The notes: generated by a model not told the origin, from the sequence alone. DNA of 60,303 bases from Candidatus Giovannonibacteria bacterium RIFCSPLOWO2_01_FULL_46_13 (GCA_001778785.1 MFIE01000019.1:1072-61374), one strand, 5' to 3'; counted from the stretch's first letter, positions 51,311-57,218 are shown. Numbers and translations: made by a program.

Positions 51311-52867
51311 ATGGTTGTGCTTATTATTTTGGATGGGTTCGGGGTTTCACAGGATCCGGAATCGACCTTCTGGGTCGCGCGAAGAAATAACTTCGAACGC
51401 TTCGAAAAGTCCTACCCATTTACCACCCTTCAGGCCTCCGGCATCGCCGTGGGGCTCGCTTGGGGAGAGGAAGGCAATTCTGAAGTTGGCCACTTAATTT
51501 TGGGCGCGGGAAAAACCATCTACCACCACCTTCCGCGAATTTCCATCGCGATCCAGGACGGGACATTTTTCAAAAACGAATCTTTCAAGAAAGTTTCGGC
51601 TAAAATCAAAGAGAATAACGGCGCCTTGCACTTGATGGGCCTTTTTTCTTCGGGCTCGGTGCACGCCTACCCGGACCATCTGTATGCGCTTTTAGAATTT
51701 GCCAAGCGGGAAAATTTAAATAAAGTTTATCTGCATCTTATTACGGACGGCCGCGACGCGCCTTCGAGGGAAGCCAAGAATTTTGTCGCCTCGCTCGAGG
51801 AACGCATTTCCAAAGTTTATCCCTTCGCCAAAATCGCCTCTATCGTCGGGCGGGATTACGCCATGGACCGCGACAACGATTGGGACAAGATCGGAAAAAC
51901 TTACAATCTTTTTGTAAAAGGGGAGGGAAATAAATTCGAATCAGCTTCGAAATATTTGGATGAAGAATATAAAAAAGAAATCACGGACGAATTTATCGAG
52001 CCGGGGTACGACGGAAGCGAAGAGTCCCGGATAAAAAACGGGGACGGCGCCATCTTTTTTAATTTTCGGGAAGACTCCGCGCGAGAACTTACGCAGGCGT
52101 TCACGCTCCCGAGCTTTGATAAATTCCCGCGCGAGAAGTTGTCCGATTTGTTTTTTGTAACCATGACGGAGTACGAAGCGCGCTCGCCGGCCTTGGCCGC
52201 TTTCGGCCCCTTGGATGCGTTTACCCCTTTTGCAAAAGTCCTCTCGGACAATAATATTAAACAATTCCACATCGCGGAGACGGATAAATACGCGCACGTC
52301 ACATATTTTTTCAACGGCGGGAACGAAAGCCCTTTTCCGGGGGAAGACCGCTTTTTGGCGCCCTCTTTGCCGAGCTCGCATTACGACCGGACCCCCGAAA
52401 TGTCCGCGCGGAAGATTACGGAGGAAGTCTTGAGGCGTCTCGACGACTACCAATTTATACTTATAAATTTCGCCAACGCCGATATGGTCGGGCATACCGG
52501 AAGTTTTGAAGCGACGGTAAAAGCGCTCGAGACTTTAAACGACGAGGTCGGAAAAATCGTCGACCAAGTTTTGGAAAAAGGCGGGACGGTACTTATAACC
52601 GGGGACCACGGCAACGCCGAAGAAAAACGGTACCGCGTTACGGGTGAGAAAAAAACCAAACACAGCTTGAACCCCGTGCCGCTTTTCCTGCTCGACAAGA
52701 AATTCGAACGGGACAGGCCGCGCGAGAAAGAAGAAATTTTGAAAGACTACGCCAAGGTCGGCGGAGTCATCTCGGACGTCGCGCCAACGATTTTGGAATT
52801 GATGAAGATCCCCAAACCACCGGACATGACCGGCATCTCCCTCCTAGAAAAAATTACCAAGAGATAA
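51311..52867 (+). CDS. gpmI: 2,3-bisphosphoglycerate-independent phosphoglycerate mutase
   Basis: 518 aa, typical length. It converts 3-phosphoglycerate to 2-phosphoglycerate in glycolysis. The N-terminal VVLIILDGFG supplies a metal-binding Asp, EEGNSEVGHLILGAG carries the phosphoserine nucleophile, and the C-terminal DMVGHTGSFEAT and VLITGDHGNAEE supply the Mn ligands. No neighbouring glycolytic genes. A leaderless promoter is likely. Confidence 0.95.
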   Translation: MVVLIILDGFGVSQDPESTFWVARRNNFERFEKSYPFTTLQASGIAVGLAWGEEGNSEVGHLILGAGKTIYHHLPRISIAIQDGTFFKNESFKKVSAKIKENNGALHLMGLFSSGSVHAYPDHLYALLEFAKRENLNKVYLHLITDGRDAPSREAKNFVASLEERISKVYPFAKIASIVGRDYAMDRDNDWDKIGKTYNLFVKGEGNKFESASKYLDEEYKKEITDEFIEPGYDGSEESRIKNGDGAIFFNFREDSARELTQAFTLPSFDKFPREKLSDLFFVTMTEYEARSPALAAFGPLDAFTPFAKVLSDNNIKQFHIAETDKYAHVTYFFNGGNESPFPGEDRFLAPSLPSSHYDRTPEMSARKITEEVLRRLDDYQFILINFANADMVGHTGSFEATVKALETLNDEVGKIVDQVLEKGGTVLITGDHGNAEEKRYRVTGEKKTKHSLNPVPLFLLDKKFERDRPREKEEILKDYAKVGGVISDVAPTILELMKIPKPPDMTGISLLEKITKR

Positions 52868-52875
52868 GAGAGAGT

Positions 52876-53097
52876 TTATTTAAAATATTCCTCGGTGAGT
52901 TGAGATTGGCGCAAGATCGAGCGGAATGTTCCGACAGGTATTTCTTTTCGATTTGCTGGGACGATGACAGTTAAATTCTTCTTTCGAAATTTAACATGGC
53001 TTCCACGCTGTGAAATATAAAGAAAGCCCTCCCGCTGAAGGACTTTTGTTATATGATTTGATGAATAAAGTTTAGGCACGGCTAATCGAAAATTCAA
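52876..53097 (-). CDS. HicA-family toxin (pair 1)
   Basis: 73 aa. The HicA double-stranded-RNA-binding-like fold with catalytic His in SQRGSHVKFRKKNLTVIVP. HicA toxins cleave mRNA. The gene overlaps its HicB antitoxin by 26 bp. Confidence 0.8.
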   Translation of the reverse strand: MNFRLAVPKLYSSNHITKVLQREGFLYISQRGSHVKFRKKNLTVIVPANRKEIPVGTFRSILRQSQLTEEYFK

Positions 53098-53302
53098 CCA
53101 ATTCAGGTTTTATCACTTTCGTTATGTGTTCCCTTGGTTTGGCGTCTTCGAAATATAATTCGAGGGCCTCATTTAAATTTGCGAGAGCTTCCTTTTTTGT
53201 TTTACCAAAGCTGGAAATATCAACATTAAGACACTGGGCAACGTACTGTTTGCCTTCTTTCCAAACCACAGATTTAAATCCGGAGATTTTCATATGTTTC
53301 AT
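53072..53302 (-). CDS. HicB-family antitoxin (pair 1)
   Basis: 76 aa from the ATG at 53302 (MKHMKISGF); an in-frame ATG at 53356 would add 18 residues that do not fit the family. The degenerate RNase H-like core reads YVAQCLNVDISSFGKTKKEA and LNEALELYFED. It neutralises HicA. The order hicB-hicA (antitoxin first) is less usual than hicA-hicB but common. Confidence 0.75.
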   Translation of the reverse strand: MKHMKISGFKSVVWKEGKQYVAQCLNVDISSFGKTKKEALANLNEALELYFEDAKPREHITKVIKPELVEFSISRA

Positions 53303-53359
53303 TATATAGTGAAGACGCAGCCGGGGCAAATTAATTTCCAAATCAGCCAGAGGCATAAA

Positions 53360-53468
53360 AATAAAAAACCGGAAGTAGGAGGGGTCTTGGGCACGAGGCC
53401 ATCATCCCCGGAGGGGGCCCCCAAAAGGAGGGATTGGGGGGACTCCTCCTACTTCCGGTTTTTTATTT
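53360..53468. repeat. Long inverted repeat / clpP terminator with structured loop
   Basis: Arms 53360-53383 and 53445-53468 are perfectly complementary over 24 nt (core AAAACCGGAAGTAGGAGG), then one mismatch and three more pairs. The 60-nt loop is GC-rich, with CCCCGGAGGGG and a further G/C stem. On the minus strand it follows the clpP stop by 4 bp and ends in a T run, so it can terminate. It is far larger than an ordinary terminator. Confidence 0.75.
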
Positions 53469-53471
53469 AAA

Positions 53472-54107
53472 TTATCTTTTCTTTTTTTCGTCCAGTGAAA
53501 TAAATCCGTTCTTTGTTTTTATTATCTGGTCGACTATCCCGTATATTTTCCCTTCGTTCGCGTCCATGTAAAAATCGCGGTCGGTATCTTTCTCGATTTT
53601 AGAAAGAGGCTGGTTGGTGTGCCGGGAGAGGATGTGGTTAACTTTGTCTTTGATGTGCAGGATGTGGTCCGAGGTAATTTTCAAATCCGAAGCTTGTCCT
53701 TCCATCGCGCCAAAAACTTGGTGGATCATTATTTCCGCATTCGGCAGGGCCAATCTTTTTCCTCTCATTCCAGAAGCCAAGAGGACGGCGGCGGCGGAGG
53801 CGGCGAAACCGACGCAGATCGTGGAGACGTCCGGTTTCACATATTGCATTGCGTCATAAATCGCAAGAGCCGAAGAGACGGAGCCTCCCGGGGAATTTAT
53901 ATATAGGTTGATGTCTTTTTTCGGGTCTTCGTGCTGTAAAAACAGGAGCTGGGCGATGACGGTGTTGGCGACGGCGTCGTTTATGGGCCCGCCCAAGAAA
54001 ATGATGCGTTCTTTTAGTAATCTCGAATAAATGTCGTACGCCCGTTCCCCGAAACTGGTCTTTTCGATGACGGTCGGTATCAAAACTTGGTTATATTCGT
54101 CGTTCAT
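53472..54107 (-). CDS. clpP: ATP-dependent Clp protease proteolytic subunit
   Basis: 211 aa. The catalytic Ser is in STICVGFAASAAAVLLASG, the His in EIMIHQVFGAMEG, and the Asp in TDRDFYMDANE. The GPINDAVANTVIAQLL N-terminal region is also typical. It forms the tetradecameric chamber that degrades proteins fed by ClpX/ClpA. The large inverted repeat terminates it. Confidence 0.96.
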   Translation of the reverse strand: MNDEYNQVLIPTVIEKTSFGERAYDIYSRLLKERIIFLGGPINDAVANTVIAQLLFLQHEDPKKDINLYINSPGGSVSSALAIYDAMQYVKPDVSTICVGFAASAAAVLLASGMRGKRLALPNAEIMIHQVFGAMEGQASDLKITSDHILHIKDKVNHILSRHTNQPLSKIEKDTDRDFYMDANEGKIYGIVDQIIKTKNGFISLDEKKKR

Positions 54108-54209
54108 TGGAGTAAAGTGTAATTTATACGGGGACTAAAGTCAATTGTCCAAAAACCCCTTATTTTATAGCCTATTTTAGGCAATCAAATAGTCAATCTT
54201 GTCTATCTC

Positions 54210-54238
54210 TTGACAAGATATGGTATCCATGCTATACT
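54210..54238 (+). promoter_or_regulatory. Promoter P1 of the small-ORF operon
   Basis: TTGACA (54210-54215), 17 nt, TATACT (54233-54238). An inverted repeat TCTTGTC/GACAAGA (about 54196-54218) overlaps the -35 and may be an operator. Confidence 0.85.
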
Positions 54239-54284
54239 AGGAAAATAAGGTGAGCGAAGGGCAGAGGGGAGTGAAACGGGGTAC

Positions 54285-54313
54285 TTGACAAGAATTAACC
54301 ACGGTGGTATAAT
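54285..54313 (+). promoter_or_regulatory. Promoter P2 of the small-ORF operon
   Basis: TTGACA (54285-54290), exactly 17 nt, TATAAT (54308-54313): a full consensus match, 75 bp after P1. Predicted start near 54320. Confidence 0.92.
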
Positions 54314-54319
54314 AGACAA

Positions 54320-54432
54320 ATAATTGAAAAGTGAATAGGTTAACTACTTTCTTTAGAGGAGAAAGCCGGTAATACGAAAAAAGGCGATTTGGCGTAACTT
54401 CTCTAGGGACTGTGCTAAATCGCCTTTTTTTG
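54320..54432 (+). ncRNA. Putative short leader RNA of the small-ORF operon
   Basis: From the predicted P2 start to the leader terminator is about 112 nt. It contains a CTTTCT/AGAAAG hairpin (54348-54366), a boxA-like TTTCTTTAGA (54348-54357) and the terminator. No ORF of note. Either a stable small RNA or an attenuated leader. Confidence 0.5.
54377..54431 (+). terminator. Leader terminator / attenuator of the small-ORF operon
   Basis: AAAAAAGGCGATTT (54377-54390) pairs with AAATCGCCTTTTTTT (54417-54431) around a 26-nt loop. A clear intrinsic terminator placed only about 60 nt after the P2 start and 120 nt before the first ORF. Confidence 0.85.
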
Positions 54433-54434
54433 TT

Positions 54435-54517
54435 GCTACGCACTTCGTAGCCTTGGCGAAGTAGTGAGTCGAGATGGAGTGAAGAACAAAAATCATATAC
54501 AGTGTCTTCCTCCATCT
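54435..54517 (+). repeat. Leader hairpins before the first small ORF
   Basis: GCTACG/CGTAGC (54435-54451) and a 13-bp stem AGATGGAG-GAAGA (54472-54485) pairing with TCTTC-CTCCATCT (54505-54517). They cover most of the 120 nt between terminator and first ORF. Confidence 0.6.
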
Positions 54518-54555
54518 GGGCTCATTTAGAAAATTATATAGAAGGAGGTGAGAAA

Positions 54556-54669
54556 ATGGTCGAGGAATCTGGGAAGTTTGTTCTCGTCGATGGCTTCGTG
54601 GCAAGCGCGAAGCCGATGACGAAGAGGGAGATCGCGGATCTGCGCGAGCAGGTTCGCGAGAGTAAGTAG
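54556..54669 (+). CDS. Small ORF 1 of the operon (37 aa)
   Basis: Begins MVEESGKFVLVDGFVASAKP and ends with charged helix-like residues (REIADLREQVRESK). Ribosome binding site AGAAGGAGGTGAGAAA is close to ideal. No family recognised. First ORF after the tandem promoters. Confidence 0.65.
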   Translation: MVEESGKFVLVDGFVASAKPMTKREIADLREQVRESK

Positions 54670-54684
54670 GCAAAAAACAGGAAA

Positions 54685-54718
54685 GGAGGTGCGTATGTCT
54701 TGTACATATTGCACCTCC
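54685..54718 (+). promoter_or_regulatory. Hairpin sequestering the ribosome binding site of small ORF 2
   Basis: GGAGGTGC (54685-54692) includes the Shine-Dalgarno sequence and pairs with GCACCTCC (54711-54718) inside the ORF; TATGT/ACATA extends the stem. The start codon lies in the hairpin, so translation should be repressed unless it opens. Confidence 0.6.
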
Positions 54719-54757
54719 CGACCTCAACCCAGCGCTCGAAGTAATTTCGAGAATTGA
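54695..54757 (+). CDS. Small ORF 2 of the operon (20 aa)
   Basis: MSCTYCTSRPQPSARSNFEN, with one CxxC. The ribosome binding site GAAAGGAGGTGCGT is ideal but can be masked by a hairpin. The product may be a leader peptide rather than a functional protein. Confidence 0.45.
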   Translation: MSCTYCTSRPQPSARSNFEN

Positions 54758-54815
54758 GTTGAGGGTGATCTTTGGAAAAAATAGTGTGCGAAACAAATTG
54801 AAAAGGAGAAAGAAA

Positions 54816-55046
54816 ATGGATTTTAAGGACTATCAGAAGCTAGAGGAAAGGGTGGGGGTCGCGGTGGTTTTTATTTTTTCCTCGGTTGCGTTGTCGGCCC
54901 TTTATATATGGCCGACTGGACTTACCTTTGTTCTCTGCTTCGCGGCCGCTTTCGCGGTTGGCGAGGCGACAAAGATTTGGCTGGGAGGAAAGTATGACCT
55001 CGTGACGAAGAGGATGGCGGAGGAGAGGATACGATTTATCGTATAA
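54816..55046 (+). CDS. Small membrane protein of the operon (76 aa)
   Basis: Starts at ATG 54816 after AAAAGGAGAAAGAA; an upstream ATG in frame at 54759 lacks a ribosome binding site. Two membrane helices (about 15-33 and 35-53, VAVVFIFSSVALSALYIWP and TFVLCFAAAFAVGEAT), then a basic tail. No family recognised. Its last codons form part of repeat R1. Confidence 0.7.
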   Translation: MDFKDYQKLEERVGVAVVFIFSSVALSALYIWPTGLTFVLCFAAAFAVGEATKIWLGGKYDLVTKRMAEERIRFIV

Positions 55047-55096
55047 CCTCTCCCCTCAACTGAGCTGACGAGAGAAATTTTCGAAGGCTCTGAGAG
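55022..55096 (+). repeat. Repeat R1, copy 1
   Basis: A 75-nt element nearly identical to 57138-57211. Contains the hairpin GGAGAGG-ATACGAT/ATCGTAT-CCTCTCC, then CTCAACTGAGCTGACGAG and a foldable tail. Overlaps the stop of the 76-aa gene. Ends 7 nt before a boxA-like motif. Confidence 0.8.
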
Positions 55097-55103
55097 TTTG
55101 GAA

Positions 55104-55113
55104 GTTCTTTGAA
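55104..55113 (+). promoter_or_regulatory. boxA-like motif a
   Basis: GTTCTTTGAA followed by AAT, close to the rRNA-operon boxA of Gram-positive bacteria (TGTTCTTTGAAAACT). Follows repeat R1. Confidence 0.6.
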
Positions 55114-55115
55114 AA

Positions 55116-55319
55116 TCAAATATCTTCGGGTGAAAGGCCAGCTTGTTTTAGGATTGATTTCAGCGTACCTTTTGGAATGTCTTTGTTGTGATAAGGCACA
55201 ATTGCACGTTTGCCATCGCTATTCCTATAAATAAAATGGCTTCCTTTGGAGCGTACGAAGTGGAAACCATTTTGCTCAAGCAGTTTGATGACTTGCTTTG
55301 GCGTTAGGGATTTAGGCAT
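55116..55319 (-). CDS. HicA-family toxin (pair 2)
   Basis: 67 aa. VIKLLEQNGFHFVRSKGSHF with the catalytic His and AIVPYHNKDIPKGTLKSIL are typical HicA. It lies antisense inside the small-ORF operon and overlaps its hicB by 8 bp. The 3' end is 2 bp from a boxA-like motif, which suggests that the pair was inserted there. Confidence 0.85.
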   Translation of the reverse strand: MPKSLTPKQVIKLLEQNGFHFVRSKGSHFIYRNSDGKRAIVPYHNKDIPKGTLKSILKQAGLSPEDI

Positions 55320-55608
55320 GAGTAAACGAGGCTGTTTTTCTAGGAAGGTCTATTGTGACTTCTCCGGTGTATGTTGGAGATTCATTGGGAATAGGCTCGC
55401 CCCGTTCAATCATATCTTCAAGATAGAGCTCAATAGCTTCTTTAGCCATTTTTTGAGCTTCATCAATGTCTCTTCCAAAGGTTATGCAGCCTGGTAACGC
55501 TGGAACGAGCACGGTAAAGCCGCCTTCCGGTTCTTTGCGTAGAATAATTGGAAATCGCAACTGACCATCAAATTTAGTGCGCTTTATTTTGTGAGTTTTC
55601 TTGACCAT
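55312..55608 (-). CDS. HicB-family antitoxin (pair 2)
   Basis: 98 aa. FPIILRKEPEGGFTVLVPAL then PGCITFGRDIDEAQKMAKEA and IELYLEDMIERGEPIP are the classical HicB signature. Upstream of hicA and overlapping it. Unlike pair 1 its sequence is close to the family consensus. Confidence 0.88.
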   Translation of the reverse strand: MVKKTHKIKRTKFDGQLRFPIILRKEPEGGFTVLVPALPGCITFGRDIDEAQKMAKEAIELYLEDMIERGEPIPNESPTYTGEVTIDLPRKTASFTHA

Positions 55609-55647
55609 AGCGCTATCTTACTATGACGAAACGGATGAATCAATGTT

Positions 55648-55663
55648 TCCGCCAGCTGGCGGA
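55648..55663. repeat. Small GC palindrome, intergenic copy
   Basis: TCCGCCAGCTGGCGGA, a perfect 16-nt palindrome of the same family as the two copies inside uvrD. Confidence 0.7.
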
Positions 55664-55726
55664 GAGTCGAGACGAGGTTAGAAGATAAAATTGTAATCTC
55701 ATCTCGATTCAATAGTGAATCGAACT

Positions 55727-55736
55727 GTTCTTCGAA
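55727..55736 (+). promoter_or_regulatory. boxA-like motif b
   Basis: GTTCTTCGAA, 24 nt before the ATG of the 57-aa gene, preceded by the hairpin CGATTC/GAATCG. Confidence 0.5.
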
Positions 55737-55760
55737 AAAAAATTGAAAGGAGGTGCCAAA

Positions 55761-55934
55761 ATGGCCCCAAAAATAAAGTGCGACACATGCGGTCAGGAAG
55801 CCGCATGGGAGTGTCAGAATCTTGATGGTGCGCATGATGGGGATCGCGAGATCTTCGCGTGTGCTTCGTGCAGCTGGGAAAATCATGCCAGCTGCAAAAT
55901 GATTCCGGTCTCAACCCAGGGCGCCGAGGGCTAA
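55761..55934 (+). CDS. Small zinc-binding protein of the operon (57 aa)
   Basis: Starts at ATG 55761 after GAAAGGAGGTGCC. Cysteines in CDTCGQEAAWEC and ACASCSWENHASC, seven in all with one His, predict one or two zinc sites, somewhat like a B-box or RING-like ribbon. No family recognised. Confidence 0.7.
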   Translation: MAPKIKCDTCGQEAAWECQNLDGAHDGDREIFACASCSWENHASCKMIPVSTQGAEG

Positions 55935-55952
55935 ATCGGCAGGAGCGGACGA

Positions 55953-55978
55953 AACTCCTCATAGAGGAGTTCTTCGAA
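55953..55978 (+). promoter_or_regulatory. Hairpin plus boxA-like motif c
   Basis: AACTCCTC-ATA-GAGGAGTT is a perfect 8-bp hairpin whose right arm runs into the boxA-like GTTCTTCGAA (55969-55978). Lies 22 nt before the 89-aa gene. Confidence 0.55.
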
Positions 55979-55999
55979 AAAAATGAAAGGAGAATTATT

Positions 56000-56269
56000 A
56001 TGGGCGTTTTTACGCTCGATAAAACGGCCCAGGAAGAGTTGAACGATCTCTTCCGCAATGAGGATCATTGGTCCTCTGAGGGAACTCCTGGAGAAGGACA
56101 TTCTTCATTGGTGCGGTATGTTTCTAATCTCATTATCGCCGCACTTATGGCGAGTGGTAAGGTGGAGATCCCCGCGCCACTTGGGACCGAAGAGGTTTTG
56201 GAGACAGAAGTCATTGAATTGGCAGCTGTACTCCGAAGGAGGGCCGACCCTGACACACCGATGTCGTAA
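56000..56269 (+). CDS. Small protein of the operon (89 aa)
   Basis: MGVFTLDKTAQEELNDLFRN at the start; mostly helical, with LVRYVSNLIIAALMASGKVE in the middle and an acidic/hydrophobic region before the Arg-rich end. Ribosome binding site GAAAGGAGAATT. No family recognised, and no membrane segment long enough to be sure. Confidence 0.65.
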   Translation: MGVFTLDKTAQEELNDLFRNEDHWSSEGTPGEGHSSLVRYVSNLIIAALMASGKVEIPAPLGTEEVLETEVIELAAVLRRRADPDTPMS

Positions 56270-56274
56270 AACTC

Positions 56275-56374
56275 GGGAACCTGCCGGGCGCTGGCAGAAG
56301 TCGCAAGACTTGAAACGGCGCAAGTCCGATGCAAGGTCGGACGACTCCATCTGAAGTTCAACAAAAAAAGAACT
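56275..56374 (+). ncRNA. Structured RNA element with possible pseudoknot
   Basis: Hairpins CTGCC/GGCAG (56281-56297), AAGTC-GCAA-GACTT with a GNRA loop (56298-56311) and GTCCGA/TCGGAC (56324-56342). The first loop's GCGCT (56288-56292) can pair with GGCGC (56317-56321), a pseudoknot. A closing GAAC/GTTC stem competes with a downstream AGTTC/GAACT hairpin, so two states are possible. No ORF in it. Not matched to a known motif. Confidence 0.6.
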
Positions 56375-56409
56375 ACGATGGTGATGTTCTTTAATCAAAA
56401 AAATGCAAA

Positions 56410-56445
56410 GGGGAGAAGAATGCAAAATATTGCATTCTTCTCCCC
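56410..56445 (+). repeat. Perfect 16-bp hairpin before the ribozyme
   Basis: GGGGAGAAGAATGCAA (56410-56425), loop AATA, then its exact complement to 56445. It ends directly at the 5' strand of the hammerhead's stem III. Confidence 0.9.
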
Positions 56446-56523
56446 GAACGCTCGCGAGATGTGTGTCTCGCCTGATGAGCCCGCCAAAGGCGGGCAAGTC
56501 CAAAAGGACGAAAGCGTGTGTTC
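56446..56523 (+). ncRNA. Type III hammerhead ribozyme with an inserted hairpin
   Basis: Stem III 5' strand ACGCU (56448-56452), predicted cleavage after C56453 (CUC). Stem I GCGAGA/TCTCGC (56454-56459 with 56466-56471), core CTGATGA (56472-56478), then an unusual 7-bp hairpin GCCCGCC-AAA-GGCGGGC (56479-56495) and AA. Stem II GTCC-AAAA-GGAC (56498-56509), core GAAA (56510-56513), stem III 3' strand GCGT (56514-56517). All catalytic core bases are present. The extra hairpin between CTGATGA and stem II is not part of the standard fold. Confidence 0.75.
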
Positions 56524-56645
56524 TTTGAATTAAATATTATAGATTTCTGGTTGCCGTTTTGATTCTGATTTTTCGGAGTTGAAGCGGCGGCCGGAAAATC
56601 TAACCATTTCGGTTCGACCAAATAATTTCAATCCGGAGGCATGAG
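56520..56645 (+). repeat. Repeat R2 (leader element), copy A, starting with a boxA-like motif
   Basis: About 125 nt, starting with GTTCTTTGAA (56520-56529) and ending in the ribosome binding site AATCCGGAGG. Foldable: AGATTTCTGG/CCGGAAAATCT encloses GCCGTTTT/GAAGCGGC, then GGTTCGACC. Nearly identical to copy B. It directly follows the ribozyme, so cleavage leaves it on the downstream product. Confidence 0.85.
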
Positions 56646-57092
56646 ATGAAAAAAGTAATTTGGCTGTCCCGACATGATTTGTCGGCAGCCCAAGTTAAGG
56701 CCCTTCGTGAACTCCATGGGGAGGACGCGGAGATTGTGAAAGAATCCCCGTCGCTTAACGGCCCGGAAGGTTTACTCGATTTCATCGAGAAGACCGATAA
56801 GGCTGGGTACGGTAACACGTTTGTGTACGCCGTGGCCGCCGCCGTGCATTACATTTCGGCGACGATCAGAGGAAAGCCGTTCGGAATTTTCGAAAACCAT
56901 CCGCAAAAGCGGATGGATGGAAGCTTCGGACTAGCGGCAGTGTACTGGGTAAACGTTAATCGTAACTACCCATGCACGGACGAACGGATGCCGGCGGGAC
57001 ATGACTCTCTTCGAAAGGTCTGGGTTAACCCAGACCCAATGACTGATTTCGGGGAGACTTTAATCCCCGTTGTCCGAGACGCTAACATATAG
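56646..57092 (+). CDS. Operon protein of unknown function (148 aa)
   Basis: Start ATG 56646, 5 nt after CCGGAGGCATGAG. Soluble; MKKVIWLSRHDLSAAQVKAL with LRELHGEDAEIVKESPSL at the N-terminus recalls CRISPR-unrelated mutarotase-like or NTPase beta strands, but no motif is convincing. A hydrophobic segment AAAVHYISATI lies near residue 65. The gene sits behind repeat R2 copy A. Not recognised. Confidence 0.75.
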   Translation: MKKVIWLSRHDLSAAQVKALRELHGEDAEIVKESPSLNGPEGLLDFIEKTDKAGYGNTFVYAVAAAVHYISATIRGKPFGIFENHPQKRMDGSFGLAAVYWVNVNRNYPCTDERMPAGHDSLRKVWVNPDPMTDFGETLIPVVRDANI

Positions 57093-57137
57093 TTCTTTTT
57101 TGAAGGTTTCGAGATTGAACCTGAAAAATCTCACAAG

Positions 57138-57211
57138 GGAGAGGCTACGATTTATCGTACAACCTCTCCCCTCAACTGAGCTGACGAGAGAAATTTCGAA
57201 GGCTCTGAGAG
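57138..57211 (+). repeat. Repeat R1, copy 2
   Basis: 74 nt, same as copy 1 except for A-to-C and T-to-C changes at the hairpin top and loss of one T. Here it is not within a gene. Followed 8 nt later by repeat R2 copy B. Confidence 0.8.
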
Positions 57212-57218
57212 GTAGAAA

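Noticed and set aside
53360..53468. A CRISPR repeat or tRNA-like structure in the large inverted repeat
   Set aside because: There is one pair of arms only, no spacing pattern and no tRNA arms.
55060..55090. CTGACGAG...CGAA in repeat R1 (also at 57181-57202) as further hammerhead ribozymes
   Set aside because: CUGANGA and GAA are present, but the third core base pair and an NUH cleavage site next to stem I are missing, and stem III cannot be formed cleanly.
56275..56374. HDV-like, twister or pistol ribozyme at this place
   Set aside because: The order of pairings and the conserved bases of those families do not fit; I keep it as an unassigned structured RNA.
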